From assembly GCA_036927565.1 (NCBI GenBank), contig JAYESD010000001.1:44824064-44888063 (forward strand): DNA of 64,000 bases. The letters run 5' to 3'. Made by a program: the position numbers and the translations under genes. The stretch is from Tuctoria greenei. Taxonomy: Eukaryota > Streptophyta > Magnoliopsida > Poales > Poaceae. Under the pieces are notes generated by a model. The model worked only from the letters and a program-made list of their open reading frames with translations. It was not told the DNA's origin and did not search any database. Below are positions 1 to 11,243 of the stretch, piece by piece. Within the stretch, counting starts at the first letter, position 1. Every line of letters begins with the position of its first letter.

Positions 1-206
1 GGCACTATTTGAAATATTAGGAACCCAATGGTGAACTCAAATTTATATTTTGTTCAAGTTTGAACAGTAGCTAAGTTTATTTTTTTGAATTCCCTCTTCT
101 AGGTTTGAAATGATTTGATCTATCTCCTTTCCCTTTGAATTCTTTTTCTTCTCCTTATTTCTACATTTCAAGAATGAATTGTATGTCCAAAACTAGGGCT
201 TTTACA
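1..206 (-). repeat. O 3' LTR, partial (first ~206 bp in element orientation)
   Basis: On the minus strand the LTR begins TGTAAAAGCCC at 206, directly after the purine tract, and runs off the left edge of the window. It has no ORF. It cannot be aligned with the 5' LTR at 54928-57701 because that copy is interrupted before reaching the matching end, so the pairing rests on element order. Confidence 0.65.
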
Positions 207-220
207 TTCCTCCCCCCTTA
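207..220 (-). other. O polypurine tract
   Basis: Minus strand reads TAAGGGGGGAGGAA immediately before the LTR start TGTAAAA. This is the expected position and composition for the plus-strand primer of reverse transcription. Confidence 0.75.
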
Positions 221-239
221 AAAGAATCTTGTCACGAGA

Positions 240-1575
240 TTACAATGAAGAGACAAAGTTTAGAGGGAAATTTACTGGATATGAGACGATACGAAATTCG
301 GATAGTTGGAGCGGAGATATTCTTCGGATTCTCATGTCGCTTCTTCAACGGTATGGTTGGTCCATAGGACTTTATAAAACCTCAGCATGCAGTTCCGTGT
401 GATTTGGGTCTTCTCATCGAGAATCTAAATCGGATGTTCGGTGTAGGTGAGATCCGGTTGCAACTCGCTGATTTCATCGGTATTGACCGCAAATCTGAAC
501 TTGATACACTTCCGGAGCTGAGATACGTGAAAAATGTCATGTATACCAGTGAGAGACACCGACAATTCTAATCTATAAGCCACATGTCCGCACTTCTCCG
601 TGATAGCAAACAAACCGATAAACCGGGAAGCTAGCTTTCCTTCTACTCTGAACCGGTGAATTCCTTTCATCGAGGACACACGGAGGTATACGTGATCCCT
701 GACATTGAACTGCAGCGGGCAACACCGCTTGTTTGCATAATTCTTATGTCAAGATTGAGCCGCTCTCAAGTTCGCTTGGATGATCCGAACTTGTTCCTCG
801 GCTTCATTGACTAGATCAATCCCGAATGCCAGTCTTTCGCCGGACTCACACCAATTCAGTGGGGTGCGACATTTCTGGCCATGGAGAGCTTCATATGGTG
901 CCATCTTGATACTCGCTTAATAGCCATTGTTGTACGAGAATTCCGCCAACAACAAATGATCATCCCAATTTTTACCGTGGTGGATGGCACACGCGCATAA
1001 CATGTCTTCAAGTACTTGGTTTACCCGCTCGGTTTGTCCATCAGTCTGCGGGTGATATGTGGAGTTCCTAATCAGCTTAGTACCCAACGAGACGTGCAGC
1101 TGGTCCCAGAAATGAGCAACAAACAACGAGCCTCGATCTGAAATAATCATGTGAGGAATGCCATGTAGGCACACGATTCTTAATATGTACAACTCCGCAT
1201 ACTTCTTGGTATTGAATCCGACATTTACCGAAATGAAATGTGCTGATTTGGTTATTCGCTCGACTATCACCCAAATTGAATCATGTTCTGGAATATGAGT
1301 GGCAATCTGACGATGAAATGCATACTCACATCCTCCCATTTCCATGTCGGAATATTCAGTGGTTGCAGCTGTCCCGCTTTCCTCATATGGTCGGTCTTCA
1401 CTTGCCGACACATATCACACTCGGATATGTACTTAGCAATCTCACGCTTCATCCATGTCCACCAAAACTTAGTCTTCAAGTCTTGATACATTTTATTGCT
1501 GCCCAAATAAATGGAATATTTGGACAAGAGAGCTCGGTCCAATATTTTCTTCTGAAGGTCCATGTCACGTCGCAC
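240..1575 (-). pseudogene. O integrase with chromodomain-like C-terminus (broken)
   Basis: Integrase part of the O polyprotein, in several frames. The zinc-binding part lies at 1575-1267 (CDMC pair visible) and runs into the catalytic core. The first catalytic Asp, expected in a MDF-type motif, reads MHF, so the core is dead. The second Asp is in ISDRGS and the Glu in DGQTERVNQ (ORF 1411-917). The C-terminal beta module (679-425) has the gypsy motif GIHDIFHVSQLRK. Beyond a stop, at 425 to about 290, translation still shows a chromodomain-like strand with VEEAT, which in chromoviruses binds modified histones and targets insertion. Stops and frameshifts at about 1270, 915 and 425 break the frame. 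Confidence 0.85.
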
Positions 1576-1581
1576 TACGAT

Positions 1582-2516
1582 TTAATTTTTGAACCATAGA
1601 GCACCATGCTCATCTCTCCGAAAGCACTTCATCTCACTGTTGTCCATTCTCTTGAGTATGTGAGACATACCCTTGTCATTCTTTTGAGCTTCAATAATCT
1701 CATCTCGAATTGTGGGCATGAGAGCAAGATTGTATAAAGATCCATATGGAACCAAGTATAGACTCGATTCATCCTCTTCCATAGGTGTGATTGTCAAGTT
1801 ATTGACATGAGACTTGCGGCTAAGCGCATCGGCAACCACGTTAACTTTGCCGAGATGATAATGAATCTCAATATCATAATCCTTGATCAATTCTAACCAC
1901 CTTCTTTGCCTCATGTTCAGCTCCTTCTGATGAAGATATACTTCAAACTTTTGTGGTCGGTGTAGAGGTGAACCAGATTTCCAAGCAAATAATGCCTCCA
2001 CATTTTTAGAGCAAGCACCACGACAGCTAGCTCCAAGTCATGAGTATGAAAGTGTTGTTCATGATTGCGGAGCTGCCGTGATCCGTAAGCGACCAAATGT
2101 CCTTCTTGCATAAGCACGCATCCAAGTCCGATGCCGGATGCATCGCAATAAACGTCAAATGATTTTGTCGTATCCAGTTGAGCTAAAACCGGGGCTGTTG
2201 TGAGATGCTTCACCAATGTTTGAAATGCCATCTCACAAGCTTCACTCCAAATATATTTGGTTCCTCTCTTCAACAGCTCCGTCATAGGTTTAGCAATTTT
2301 TGAGAAGCTCAGGATGAACCTCCGATTATAACTGACTAAACCTAGGAAGCTTCGGACTTCATATACGGACTTAGGAGATTGCCATTTCAATACTTGAACA
2401 ATTTTACTTGGGTCCACAATGATGCTCTCAGCTGAAATAATGTGTCCCAAGAATGGAACTTGACTGATCCAAAATTCACACCTGCTGAATTTTGCATAGA
2501 GTTTATGGTCTCGCAA
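1582..2516 (-). pseudogene. O RT thumb/connection and RNase H
   Basis: ORF 2516-1917 contains the end of the RT (CEFW, VPFLGHIIS, RSFLGL) followed by RNase H. It shows FDVYCDASGIGLG with the first catalytic Asp, HDLELAVV with the Glu, and YTDHKSLKY with the next Asp. The frame breaks at about 1920-2000 and resumes in 2001-1582 (RQRRWLELIKDYD, VVADALSRK), where the last RNase H Asp lies in VADALS. It then continues as the linker to the integrase. The RNase H motifs are all present, so inactivation comes from the frameshift and the flanking stops. Confidence 0.85.
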
Positions 2517-3404
2517 TCGTCAGAGCACAATATGCAAGGGTTCAGCGTGTTCTTCCTCCGATCTGGAATAAACCAAGATGTCGTCGATGAAGACCACGAT
2601 GAACTTATCCAACTCTGACATGAACACTGAGTTCATAAGATACATAAAGTGGGTCGAAGAGTTGGTGAGACCAAAAGATATAACGAGATATTCATATAGT
2701 CCATATCACGTTGAGAATGCCATCTTCGGTATATCTCCAGTCTGAATTTTGATTTGATGATATCCGGACCGAAGATCCATCTTGTAAAATACCTTAGCAC
2801 CCACTAAATGATCGAAGAGAATGTCGATGCGAGGTAGTGGATACTTGTTCTTGATAGTCACAACATTTAGTGGACGATAGTCCACACATAACTGCAATGT
2901 TTCATCCTTCTTCATAACGAACAACGCGGAGCAACCCCATGGTGAGGAGCTTGGGCGAATAAAACCTTTGTCCAGCAGGTCCTTGAGATGTTCCTTTAAT
3001 TCAGATAGCTCATTGGGCGCCATTTGATAAGGTCTTCGAGAGATCGGTGTGGTTCCTGGTGCAAGTTCAATCTTGAACTCCACGTCACGTTCGGGCGGCA
3101 TGCCTGGTAGATCATCGGGAAACACATCGGGCTATTCACGAACTACCGGAATGTCTTCCAACTTAGTGGATTCAGAGTGGTATGCTGCTGCAATTTCTTG
3201 GACGGGTCGATCAAGAATGAGAGTATGAGGATTGTGTAGTGGAGAATCCAAATGAACGGTTCGAGGAACAATGTCTAAAACAACACCGTAGTGATGTAAC
3301 CATGACATTCCTAATATGACATTGATCTTTTGGCCATATAAGATTATGAGAATGGTTGGATATATTTTTTCAACCATGCACAATGGTGCTTTAGGAATCA
3401 TACT
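2517..3404 (-). pseudogene. O protease C-terminus and reverse transcriptase palm
   Basis: Continues O pol from the edge of insertion A. 3401-3132 holds the second half of the aspartic protease (INVILGMSWL is the conserved flap-side strand), then a stop at 3129-3131. 3125-2706 holds RT fingers and palm (PISRRPY, SSPWGCSALFV, LCVDYRPLN, YPLPRID, DLRSGYHQI). After a stop at about 2703 the frame continues with SFGLTN and the catalytic FIDD at 2580-2591. A further stop separates it from the 2516 ORF. The catalytic Asp pair is intact, but the reading frame has at least three stops. Confidence 0.88.
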
Positions 3405-3406
3405 AT

Positions 3407-4994
3407 TGTTGATATTTCCTACACACTACTAACAAATCATCCCTAGCAGTGGTGCCAGAAATGTTTGTTGGTAGGTTTTAAATTACACATGTAATTCTAC
3501 AAGCGCACAGAAACTATTGATGTAATATTTCCCCTCTAAGAGTATTTCCAAAGGGTGTCATTTATATTCTCCCAAAGGAAGGCTAAATGGAAGTAAAACA
3601 ATCATAAAATGGAGAGGCTAGGTTGGCTTAGGTAGGGTTCTAGCAAGGATGGATAAAGGGTAATTGAGGTAGTGTGATACCCACAAGAGAATTCTATCTT
3701 AAAGGGGTAAATGAGATAAAGAGGGACTAGGCTAAGGGTTAGGTAGAGACTCCTACTATGCTTCTAATGTACATATACACAGCCTAAGTTAGTTACCAAT
3801 AATCATATAAATTATGAATTCTCATGCTAAGTGGATCAACACATCGAGCACGGGTTTTGCCCCTAGCAATACTAAGATGACTCCCGCCAAGAGCCTGTGG
3901 CATAGCCGAACATGGAGGATTACAAAGAACAGATAGGCATGCCACCACCTACTGCCTACCTCTTCAATCCGTGGGCATACAAGACATTCAACGCTACTCT
4001 CTATCCTAGCACCATGCTAGCATTAAGTAATTACCTTAGAAGCCTAGGCACAAGCCATCCTAAGGCAATGAACTAAATCATCGTTGAACCAATGCTAATT
4101 CATAACATAATTGATTCATGTTAACATAATCATATCATAGCTAATTAGACTATAGTGGAGGTTTATAATGTTTATGATTATATATTGAGAATTGTATAAC
4201 ATAGTCATAAATACTACTCCTACCACATACATGGAATCCACCATCAAACAAGAAACGCTTCATCCAAGTATATGAACAATAGAAGACCAAAGATATCAAC
4301 TTTATTAAGAATAAAGTCACAAATACAAATAGGAATATGAGAGCCATACCTTTCCCAATTGGAAATTGGGAAGAGACTCCTTCTACTCCTCTCCTACTTG
4401 GACTATGGACTAGAGGCTCTTCTCTCTATAGCCTATACTCCTCTAAACCTATGAAGAGTAGTGGATACAAAAGATGAATACTCAAGTGGTGTGTGTTGAA
4501 GTGAGAGGTGAGGGGTCCTATTTATAGCTTGGAGAAGGGCCGGTTCCTGCCACCAAAAGCGCTCGAATCAGTCACCACTGACTTCTTCAAGCTAGGAGGA
4601 GCCAACACGTGGATGTTGACCGCGTTTGGTGCCAGGAAGGGTTCGGCCGAACAGAAAACTTGACCATTTTTTGTGTGCTTCCTCAGGGTGACTTCTAAGT
4701 GTGTCCCATTGAAGATATGGGTGCTACACCATTGGACGACCTTGGATACTTCTGTTTGTGGGCCATTTGATCCATGTAGTGCCACATGTTATTGCCTGAT
4801 TGGCTGGAATGATATTTTATTGGATCCATCCCTTTGTTTCACTTCAATTATGCATAGAATTCCTGCATGCACTACTTTCTCCAAAGACAAGTGGAAATAT
4901 GTTAAATAGAAAGGTGATGTGTGAAAGAATGCCAATTCCTTCACATAGTTGAGTTATATTGACGGGTGAAATTGGTATATAAAAGTCGTCAACA
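3407..4994 (-). repeat. A 3' LTR
   Basis: 1588 bp, pairs with 14615-16221 over its full length with scattered substitutions and small indels. It starts TGTTGATATTTCC in plus orientation and ends TCGTCAACA. TATAAATA on the minus strand is at 4519-4526. An internal fossil primer-site motif lies at 3440-3457. Confidence 0.93.
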
Positions 4995-5033
4995 AACTCC
5001 CCCAAGCTTATCCTTTGCTCGTCCCGAGCAAAG
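4995..5033 (-). other. A polypurine tract and adjacent hairpin
   Basis: Minus strand TAAGCTTGGGGGAGTT (5010-4995) directly before the 3' LTR is the PPT. Just upstream, 5013-5033 is a perfect 9-bp inverted repeat (CTTTGCTCG, 3-nt loop TCC, CGAGCAAAG). C has a degenerate version at the same place (24153-24176). Confidence 0.8.
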
Positions 5034-5466
5034 TCAAGACTTTAGGTTGATGATCAGGAGTTGCTACAAAGTTCTATTTTTCAAAAGTACCATGTGCAAA
5101 ACAAAATACTCTACCTAGTGTTGCAAAAATTGGCACGGTACTTCACCCATCTCAAGTTATTATGGGGCTTATGCCTTCTCCTATTCATGGGTGGTTGAAA
5201 GATAGAACAGCAAGTGGAGCATACATACCCTAGAAATAAAGTTCCACTCAAATTCCGGAGAGTTCAATTTAGATTTTAAGTATCTCAATTTGTTCTCTCA
5301 AGTCTCTCCTTTATGTGTAGTGGAAATATATCCTCACCAAGGCATTTTGCCTAAATTCATCCTACCTCTACATAAGGCTTGTATGTGGAGCTTGGTAGGG
5401 AATATAGTGAGCATATTTGCAAGACATAATATTGCTAAGTAAAAAGAGCAAGCCTTAGGAGAAATC

Positions 5467-5636
5467 AATGCAAAGTGGATGATGGGTAAGTGGAAAATAA
5501 ATTCACAAGGGGTTGATACAATTTACCTCAAGTGGGGGTCCTACTACTTTTTTTATATGCAATGTGGATGATGGGTAAGTGGAAAATAAATATGCAAGGG
5601 GTTGATACAATTTATCTCAAGTGGGGGTCCTTCCGC
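5467..5636. repeat. Two-copy tandem repeat in A 3' UTR (89-bp period)
   Basis: GTGGATGATGGGTAAGTGG begins at 5475 and again at 5564. Both copies continue through a similar ~75 bp to AAGTGGGGGTCCT, with a few differences. Non-coding, between the 3' ORF and the PPT. The rest of 4995-5713 holds no gene. Confidence 0.85.
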
Positions 5637-7056
5637 AAGCTTGTTCTTCACTCACCTCCGTGACGAGGGTTGAGCCCTTGATGACGGAAGTATGCCACGA
5701 AATCGGCTTCTTGTTATTGTTGTAGCATGGAATTGAAGTTGGTGAATTGAGCGTCCATGTGTTGTTGCCAGTCTTGGGTACCTTGGACATGCCCTTGGAG
5801 AGTGTTGTAGATGTCACCCGTTCTTACCTCAATCTCTTCCATACGTCTAGAGAGGTCCGTCATTACTTGGCTATAGTCACGATGACTTCTAGCCGAAGAG
5901 GAACGACATCTTCTCATGGACATTGGAGGCAAGCTGCTAGAGCTTGAAGTGGATAGGGGTTGTTCCCATGTAGCACCTGGCCACCCATGCCAAGATGGAC
6001 CTTCAGTCTCACACGATGGAGGTTGAGTCCATACGGGTGCATCACCCGTTGGGTTCTCTTCCTCTTCGTACTCATGGACCGTGGAGGTTGTCAGAGGCAT
6101 GGTCGCTCTCCTTGTACGTCTTCTAGTTACCCTGCCAGAGACATTACTTCTTTCGGCTTCCTCGATGGGAAGGAGGTCAATGGTTAGCCTCCGACATTTG
6201 TACAAATGCTAATCCGGATTAGATAACTGAATTTCATTGACAAAGCCAGGATAATAAAATATCAAAGAACCATCTTGATCATGCTTAAGGGTATGTACTT
6301 GTAGTAAATAATCTTCATTAATTAATTCTCTTCCATTTTCAATATACTCAAATGAAGAATATTCTAGTGCTCCTACCCTAGTAGCAATACGGGTAATCAA
6401 TGAAGTGCATTCAATTGGCCCTACCCTCGGAGTAATATAACCATTGTGTCATCATGACAATAAGTGGAACAACTTTTATCTTTTTAGTCATGGCAAATAA
6501 AATTTTCAGCTCATCATCACGCACTACCCTTACATCTCCTCTAGAGAACATAGTCATAGCCACCCATCTATGTATGAAGCGTAAAGTAGGGTTGTGCAAG
6601 TGGCTATTCCTAGGTGCACTACATCTGACCTCACCAGTTAAATCTTGCCAAAAACTTTGTTTGTTAAACGTAGGCAAATCATCTAAATCTAGCAAACAAC
6701 ATTTATGGAACCCTAGGATTTCACTTAAATCTTTTCATAAGATATTGTATTCTTTTTGAAATAATCTAAAAGTAATACCATTAAATCCTATTTTGAGTGT
6801 GAAAAGGAATTGGATGGAGAGAAGGTGTGAACCTTTCTCCTCTATGTGAGCAAAGTTTTACCATCATAATGCACGCCAAATGGAAAGAATTCGGAATCCG
6901 TACCTATTTTGGAGATCAAATCCAGATCATAAGCTTTCATATGAGAAAAATCATGATCTTGGAGGAACTTGTGTGCTTGATCTTCAACTTCACTTCGTAT
7001 GTCAAGGTCGTTGTCATGAAGAAGTTGGTGAGGGTTGCTCCTCTCACCCATGGGAG

Positions 7057-7961
7057 TGATGAGGACATCACTTCTATGGATACAAACAACACTCCATTGA
7101 ATATACAAGATGCAATCAATAGAGTTCATACACAACAATTAATTTCAGAGGTGAACTCGTTCTTATATATTTCCTTATATGTTTTTGAGCATAAATTGCT
7201 ACTTAATGATTTATTTGTGATTAAGATCCATGGAGAGGTTCAAGGAGTACTTGGAGGGAGTATTAGGGACGTGGAAGACCAGAGAATTCGTTCAAAGAAG
7301 ATGGAAACCGAACCAAACTCCAAATCGTATCCAACTCGGAGTCCAGGAGCAGTACGCACTAAAACAGACGCCCAGGACGCATACGAACTCCGTTTTGGAC
7401 GTTCTACATATGCACGGAAAGGGGAGAGGATAACCTTCCCAATGGAACCGGTCCCATGTAAAAATTCTTTCGGAGTCGACGGAAATCGTCAAAACAAAAT
7501 CAAGTACAGAATCTGTCAGGGTGCTGCACCACCGTATTGGGCCATTGGGCCTTGTATCAAGTCTAAGTCCATTATTTTCGTGTCTTAGGGTTAGGTCACG
7601 ACCCTAACACCTCCTTGGACGTCCTGCCACCTATATATACTCCATGGTAGTCGCCATAGACAATTGGGTTTTGCTTAGATCAATAATATCGCCATTTATC
7701 GGTTTGTGAAACCCCAATTCAGCAATTTCAGATTGCTTCTTCTACGTTCTTGCTTGTGTTCTCGGTTGCACTTGCAGAGATTAGCCTTCTTGGCAAGGTC
7801 AAGCGTGTGCAGCACAGTTGATAACCAGCGGAGCGGTGGTGTAGTGATTGCAGGGGTTGTTCGTGTTCTACTCGAGAGCCTCGGATCATCAACGTCGAGA
7901 TCTCCACATCAATCGACTTATCCATTACCTTTCGGAAGATCGGGACCAATTCTCCTCATCA
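7057..7961 (+). repeat. B 5' LTR
   Basis: 905 bp, TGATGAGG to CCTCATCA. TATATATA at 7632-7639 is the likely core promoter. Contains a reading frame (to 7588) that corresponds to the C-terminal part of the ORF in the 3' LTR copy. Confidence 0.96.
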
Positions 7962-7963
7962 AT

Positions 7964-7973
7964 TGGTATCAGA
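7964..7973 (+). other. B primer-binding site (short tRNA-iMet match)
   Basis: TGGTATCAGA two bases after the LTR, matching the first ten positions of the usual TGGTATCAGAGC site and then diverging (TTTCC). Confidence 0.65.
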
Positions 7974-9167
7974 TTTCCTGGTTGCCCGTTAGGTAATTCA
8001 TCTATCCATTACATTAGTTTTGTTTTTCATACCTAGAGTCTACAAAAAAGCCACAAAAAAACTTGCAGTTTTGTAGATCTGTTCATTACTTTGTCCAAAC
8101 CACATTGAGCCTTTGCAACTTTGTTATTCAGTTTGGTTTTGTTGAGTTTGTGTCCGTGGTTGAGTCATATTGCTGGTTTAGAAGTGTTTTTAGTCTTAGT
8201 TTGAGTTTTGCATTGTGTTGATTCATCCTTTTGAATCACGTCATCACGTCCAGATTAGATTCATCTCTGTCCAGTTCAGTATTTTCATCATATTTAGCTC
8301 ATACGAACTCGGATTTTCGTGTTCTTATACTTTCTGGAAATCTTAAGAAGTTCTCTATAACTTTCTTATTCATCATTTTCCCAGAAAAGATAGTTATCGA
8401 TGTCGAAATTGCATTAGATCCGAATCTGTTATTGACCTAAAAATTCTGAACAGTCTGTATTTTGGGGGCAATATCTCCTATTGTTCTTTTGCAAAATAGG
8501 TCTTACATATATTGAAACTAAAGAGGAGAGATATATCTACAATCTTTCTGTTCTAAGTTTTCCAATTTAGAGCCTATAAGTGTGCCTATTTGTCCTTGGA
8601 AGATTGAGCAGAAAATCTGCAACAGACACACGAGATATCTTGGATTGATTTCATTGTGTTCTTCCCTTGCAGCACATTCTGGAAAAAAAAGGAAGAAAAA
8701 AGAAAAAGGCAAGTGCAAAACAAGAAACAAAAGCCGCACAAAAAAAGAGGAAAAAAAACAATAACAAAAAACAGAAGTGCTTGCATTCTTTGTGTCATCT
8801 AGTTTTGTCTCATGTCTTGCTAGCTTGAACTACTAGGAACACATTTAGGCCAGCAACTTTGACAAATACTTTGGACACTTATTCAACTTTACTATCTGAT
8901 TTCATTGTTGCTAATCCTTGCTACATAGAAAGTGCCATCCAAGCTACACCTTACTCTTGAGCAGAATCGATACACCTTTGCAATCATCCCACGCTTAATT
9001 GGTTTTTTCATACCTGCCACCGTTTGCCACCTGCAGTGTCGGTAAGAAAACTTGTAAGAGTGTGGTAAGACGCTTGAGAGTGTGTGATTCCACTTCCACT
9101 TTGCCATTATCCTTTGTAGTTGATAGGGTAACATATTTTTTGTGTTGTCTTCTGTTTGCTACTAACA
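7974..9167 (+). other. B leader
   Basis: About 1.2 kb without a credible gene. 8681-8775 is strongly A/G-rich with runs of A. Only short ORFs on either strand. Confidence 0.6.
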
Positions 9168-11243
9168 ATGTCAGGTAAAAGCAAGAATCATGCATTATAT
9201 GCTGAGATGATTGACATGATGAAGACGATGATGGAGTTGCTCACTAAAAATCAAATATCAACCAAGGTTGCACATGACGTTCAGACCACCTTTACAACTC
9301 CTTCAACAATAAGTAATTACATTCTTCCATCTTTCCCTTCTTTTGATGGTCTTGGTTATGATGAATATATTGCTTGGGAAATAGAGTTGGATACAATTTT
9401 TGGAAAATGTCATATGTGTGAGAGGAGGAAGATTAAAAATATTGCAAGTGCATTAGTAGGTTGTGCATTGACTTGGTGGAACAACTTAAGTGATTTAGAA
9501 AGACCTCGAACATGGAAAGATATGAAAATTCTTATGCGAGAAACTTTTGCTACTGTATCTAATTGTAAAGATGAAATACATGAACTTGAGAAGAATTTTC
9601 TTGTTGTACCTCCTCCTCTGCCTAACCTTTTGCAGGAACAAGAACCTATAATCGTAGAAAATCCAAAACCGAATGAGGTGTTCAACAACTCCTGTGAAAA
9701 TTCAGATCTATCAATTCATATTTCACCCACAATTACTGCTGAAAATGAGAATAAAGGTAACGAATATCACAACACACTTGTTGAAGGTGAGAAGTTTTTG
9801 GATGTTCTGAATTTTTTCACCAATCATGCTATTGTCGAGGAGCGACTAGTGGAATCTTTTATTGATACACCATTGCCACATGTTGATTTTCCTGCTGATC
9901 CTCCTGTTAAAAATGAGTTCTGTGCTAATAATTATATTGTACCTATGCTAGAACAACTGAATGAATTTGATACTTTATCACCCACATGTGCTGAAATTAA
10001 GAATTTGATTCCAATTACTTGTGAAAGGGATGAGCTGAAATTGTTATCTTCTCTAAATACTTTGGGCTATATTGAATTTGACACTCTTTGTGATCTAGAT
10101 ATCGTAGAGAAGATAGTATTTTCTCAATCTGAATCGCCTTTGTTAAGTAGAAATATTTTTCATGCTATAGGCAAATATGAACATAGTGGTATGTTTATGG
10201 TGCATAAAGTTTACATATGTTCAAATGAGGAAGCTCCTTTTGTGCTGCAACAATATGGTGAAATGAATGAATGCACTAACACTAAAAATGTATTGTCAAA
10301 TTTTTCTAGCATTTTTTTATTGCAGCAAGGACAACAAATAAAAAAGAAGCATTGTTCATTGCGGTTGTGCAATATGGACAGTGTTCATTCTACCCCCAAA
10401 GCAATCCTTTTTCCTCGACATACGAGCAAGCCGAGGACGGCTTGTCATAAAGAAGGGGAGAATGATGAGATCATGCACATTATTATTGCACCTACAAACA
10501 TGACACAATGTTTATTTGTTTGGGATCCTGGCTCAAGTGAATATGCACTCTTATTTGATGGACAAGATCAAGATGGCGCACTATGTCGTCTACCACCTTG
10601 GCCTCCTCCATTCATGCATACAAGAAGATTTGATGGCGTTGCACATTTGGACCAACACATGAGAGGAGATGAACTTGAGTCGAGGACAACTCCAATTCAA
10701 GAAGGGGAGGATGATGAGGACATCACTTCTATGGATACAAACAACACTCCATTGAATATACAAGATGCAATCAATAGAGTTCATACACAACAATTAATTT
10801 CAGAGGTGAACTCGTTCTTATATATTTCCTTATATGTTTTTGAGCATAAATTGCTACTTAATGATTTATTTGTGATTAGGATCCATGGAGAGGTTCAAGG
10901 AGTACTTGGAGGGAGTATTAGGGACGTGGAAGACCAGAGAATTCGTTCAAAGAAGATGGAAACCGAACGAAACTCCAAATCGTATCCAACTCGGAGTCCA
11001 GGAGCAGTACGCACTAAAACGGACGCCCATGACGCATACGAACTCCGTTTTGGACGTTCTACATATGCACGGGAAGGGGAGAGGATAACCTTTCCAATGG
11101 CACCGGTCCCATGTCAAAATTCTTTCGGAGTCGATGGGAATCGTCGAAACAAAATCAAGTACAGAATCTGTCAGGGTGCTGCACCACCGTATTGGGCCAT
11201 TGGGCCTTGTATCAAGTCTAAGTCCATTATTTTCGTGTCTTAG
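9168..11243 (+). CDS. B gag-like protein fused to LTR-encoded C-terminus (about 691 aa)
   Basis: Open from the ATG at 9168 (MSGKSKNH) to a stop at 11241. The N-terminal ~150 residues resemble a gypsy capsid domain (LPSFPSFDGLGYDEYIAWE, ALVGCALTWWNNL, RPRTWKDMKILMRETF). The middle is acidic and unlike anything I recognise. The last 177 residues are encoded by the 3' LTR (RVHTQQLISEVNSFLY onwards) and resemble the C-terminal tails that follow integrase in some grass gypsy polyproteins. The likely origin is an internal deletion joining gag to the polyprotein tail. No zinc knuckle or enzyme motif is seen. The single long frame suggests recent activity or selection. Confidence 0.75.
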   Translation: MSGKSKNHALYAEMIDMMKTMMELLTKNQISTKVAHDVQTTFTTPSTISNYILPSFPSFDGLGYDEYIAWEIELDTIFGKCHMCERRKIKNIASALVGCALTWWNNLSDLERPRTWKDMKILMRETFATVSNCKDEIHELEKNFLVVPPPLPNLLQEQEPIIVENPKPNEVFNNSCENSDLSIHISPTITAENENKGNEYHNTLVEGEKFLDVLNFFTNHAIVEERLVESFIDTPLPHVDFPADPPVKNEFCANNYIVPMLEQLNEFDTLSPTCAEIKNLIPITCERDELKLLSSLNTLGYIEFDTLCDLDIVEKIVFSQSESPLLSRNIFHAIGKYEHSGMFMVHKVYICSNEEAPFVLQQYGEMNECTNTKNVLSNFSSIFLLQQGQQIKKKHCSLRLCNMDSVHSTPKAILFPRHTSKPRTACHKEGENDEIMHIIIAPTNMTQCLFVWDPGSSEYALLFDGQDQDGALCRLPPWPPPFMHTRRFDGVAHLDQHMRGDELESRTTPIQEGEDDEDITSMDTNNTPLNIQDAINRVHTQQLISEVNSFLYISLYVFEHKLLLNDLFVIRIHGEVQGVLGGSIRDVEDQRIRSKKMETERNSKSYPTRSPGAVRTKTDAHDAYELRFGRSTYAREGERITFPMAPVPCQNSFGVDGNRRNKIKYRICQGAAPPYWAIGPCIKSKSIIFVS
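10699..10711 (+). other. B polypurine tract
   Basis: AAGAAGGGGAGGA directly before the 3' LTR. A near-copy (AAGAAGGGGAGAATGATGAG) lies upstream at about 10451-10470, inside the ORF. Confidence 0.8.

Noticed and set aside
1240..1599. 119-codon plus-strand ORF
   Set aside because: Shadow of the O integrase on the minus strand.
6827..7588. 253-codon plus-strand ORF across the A/B boundary
   Set aside because: Joins antisense A sequence to the LTR reading frame of B; only the LTR part is meaningful and it is described with B.
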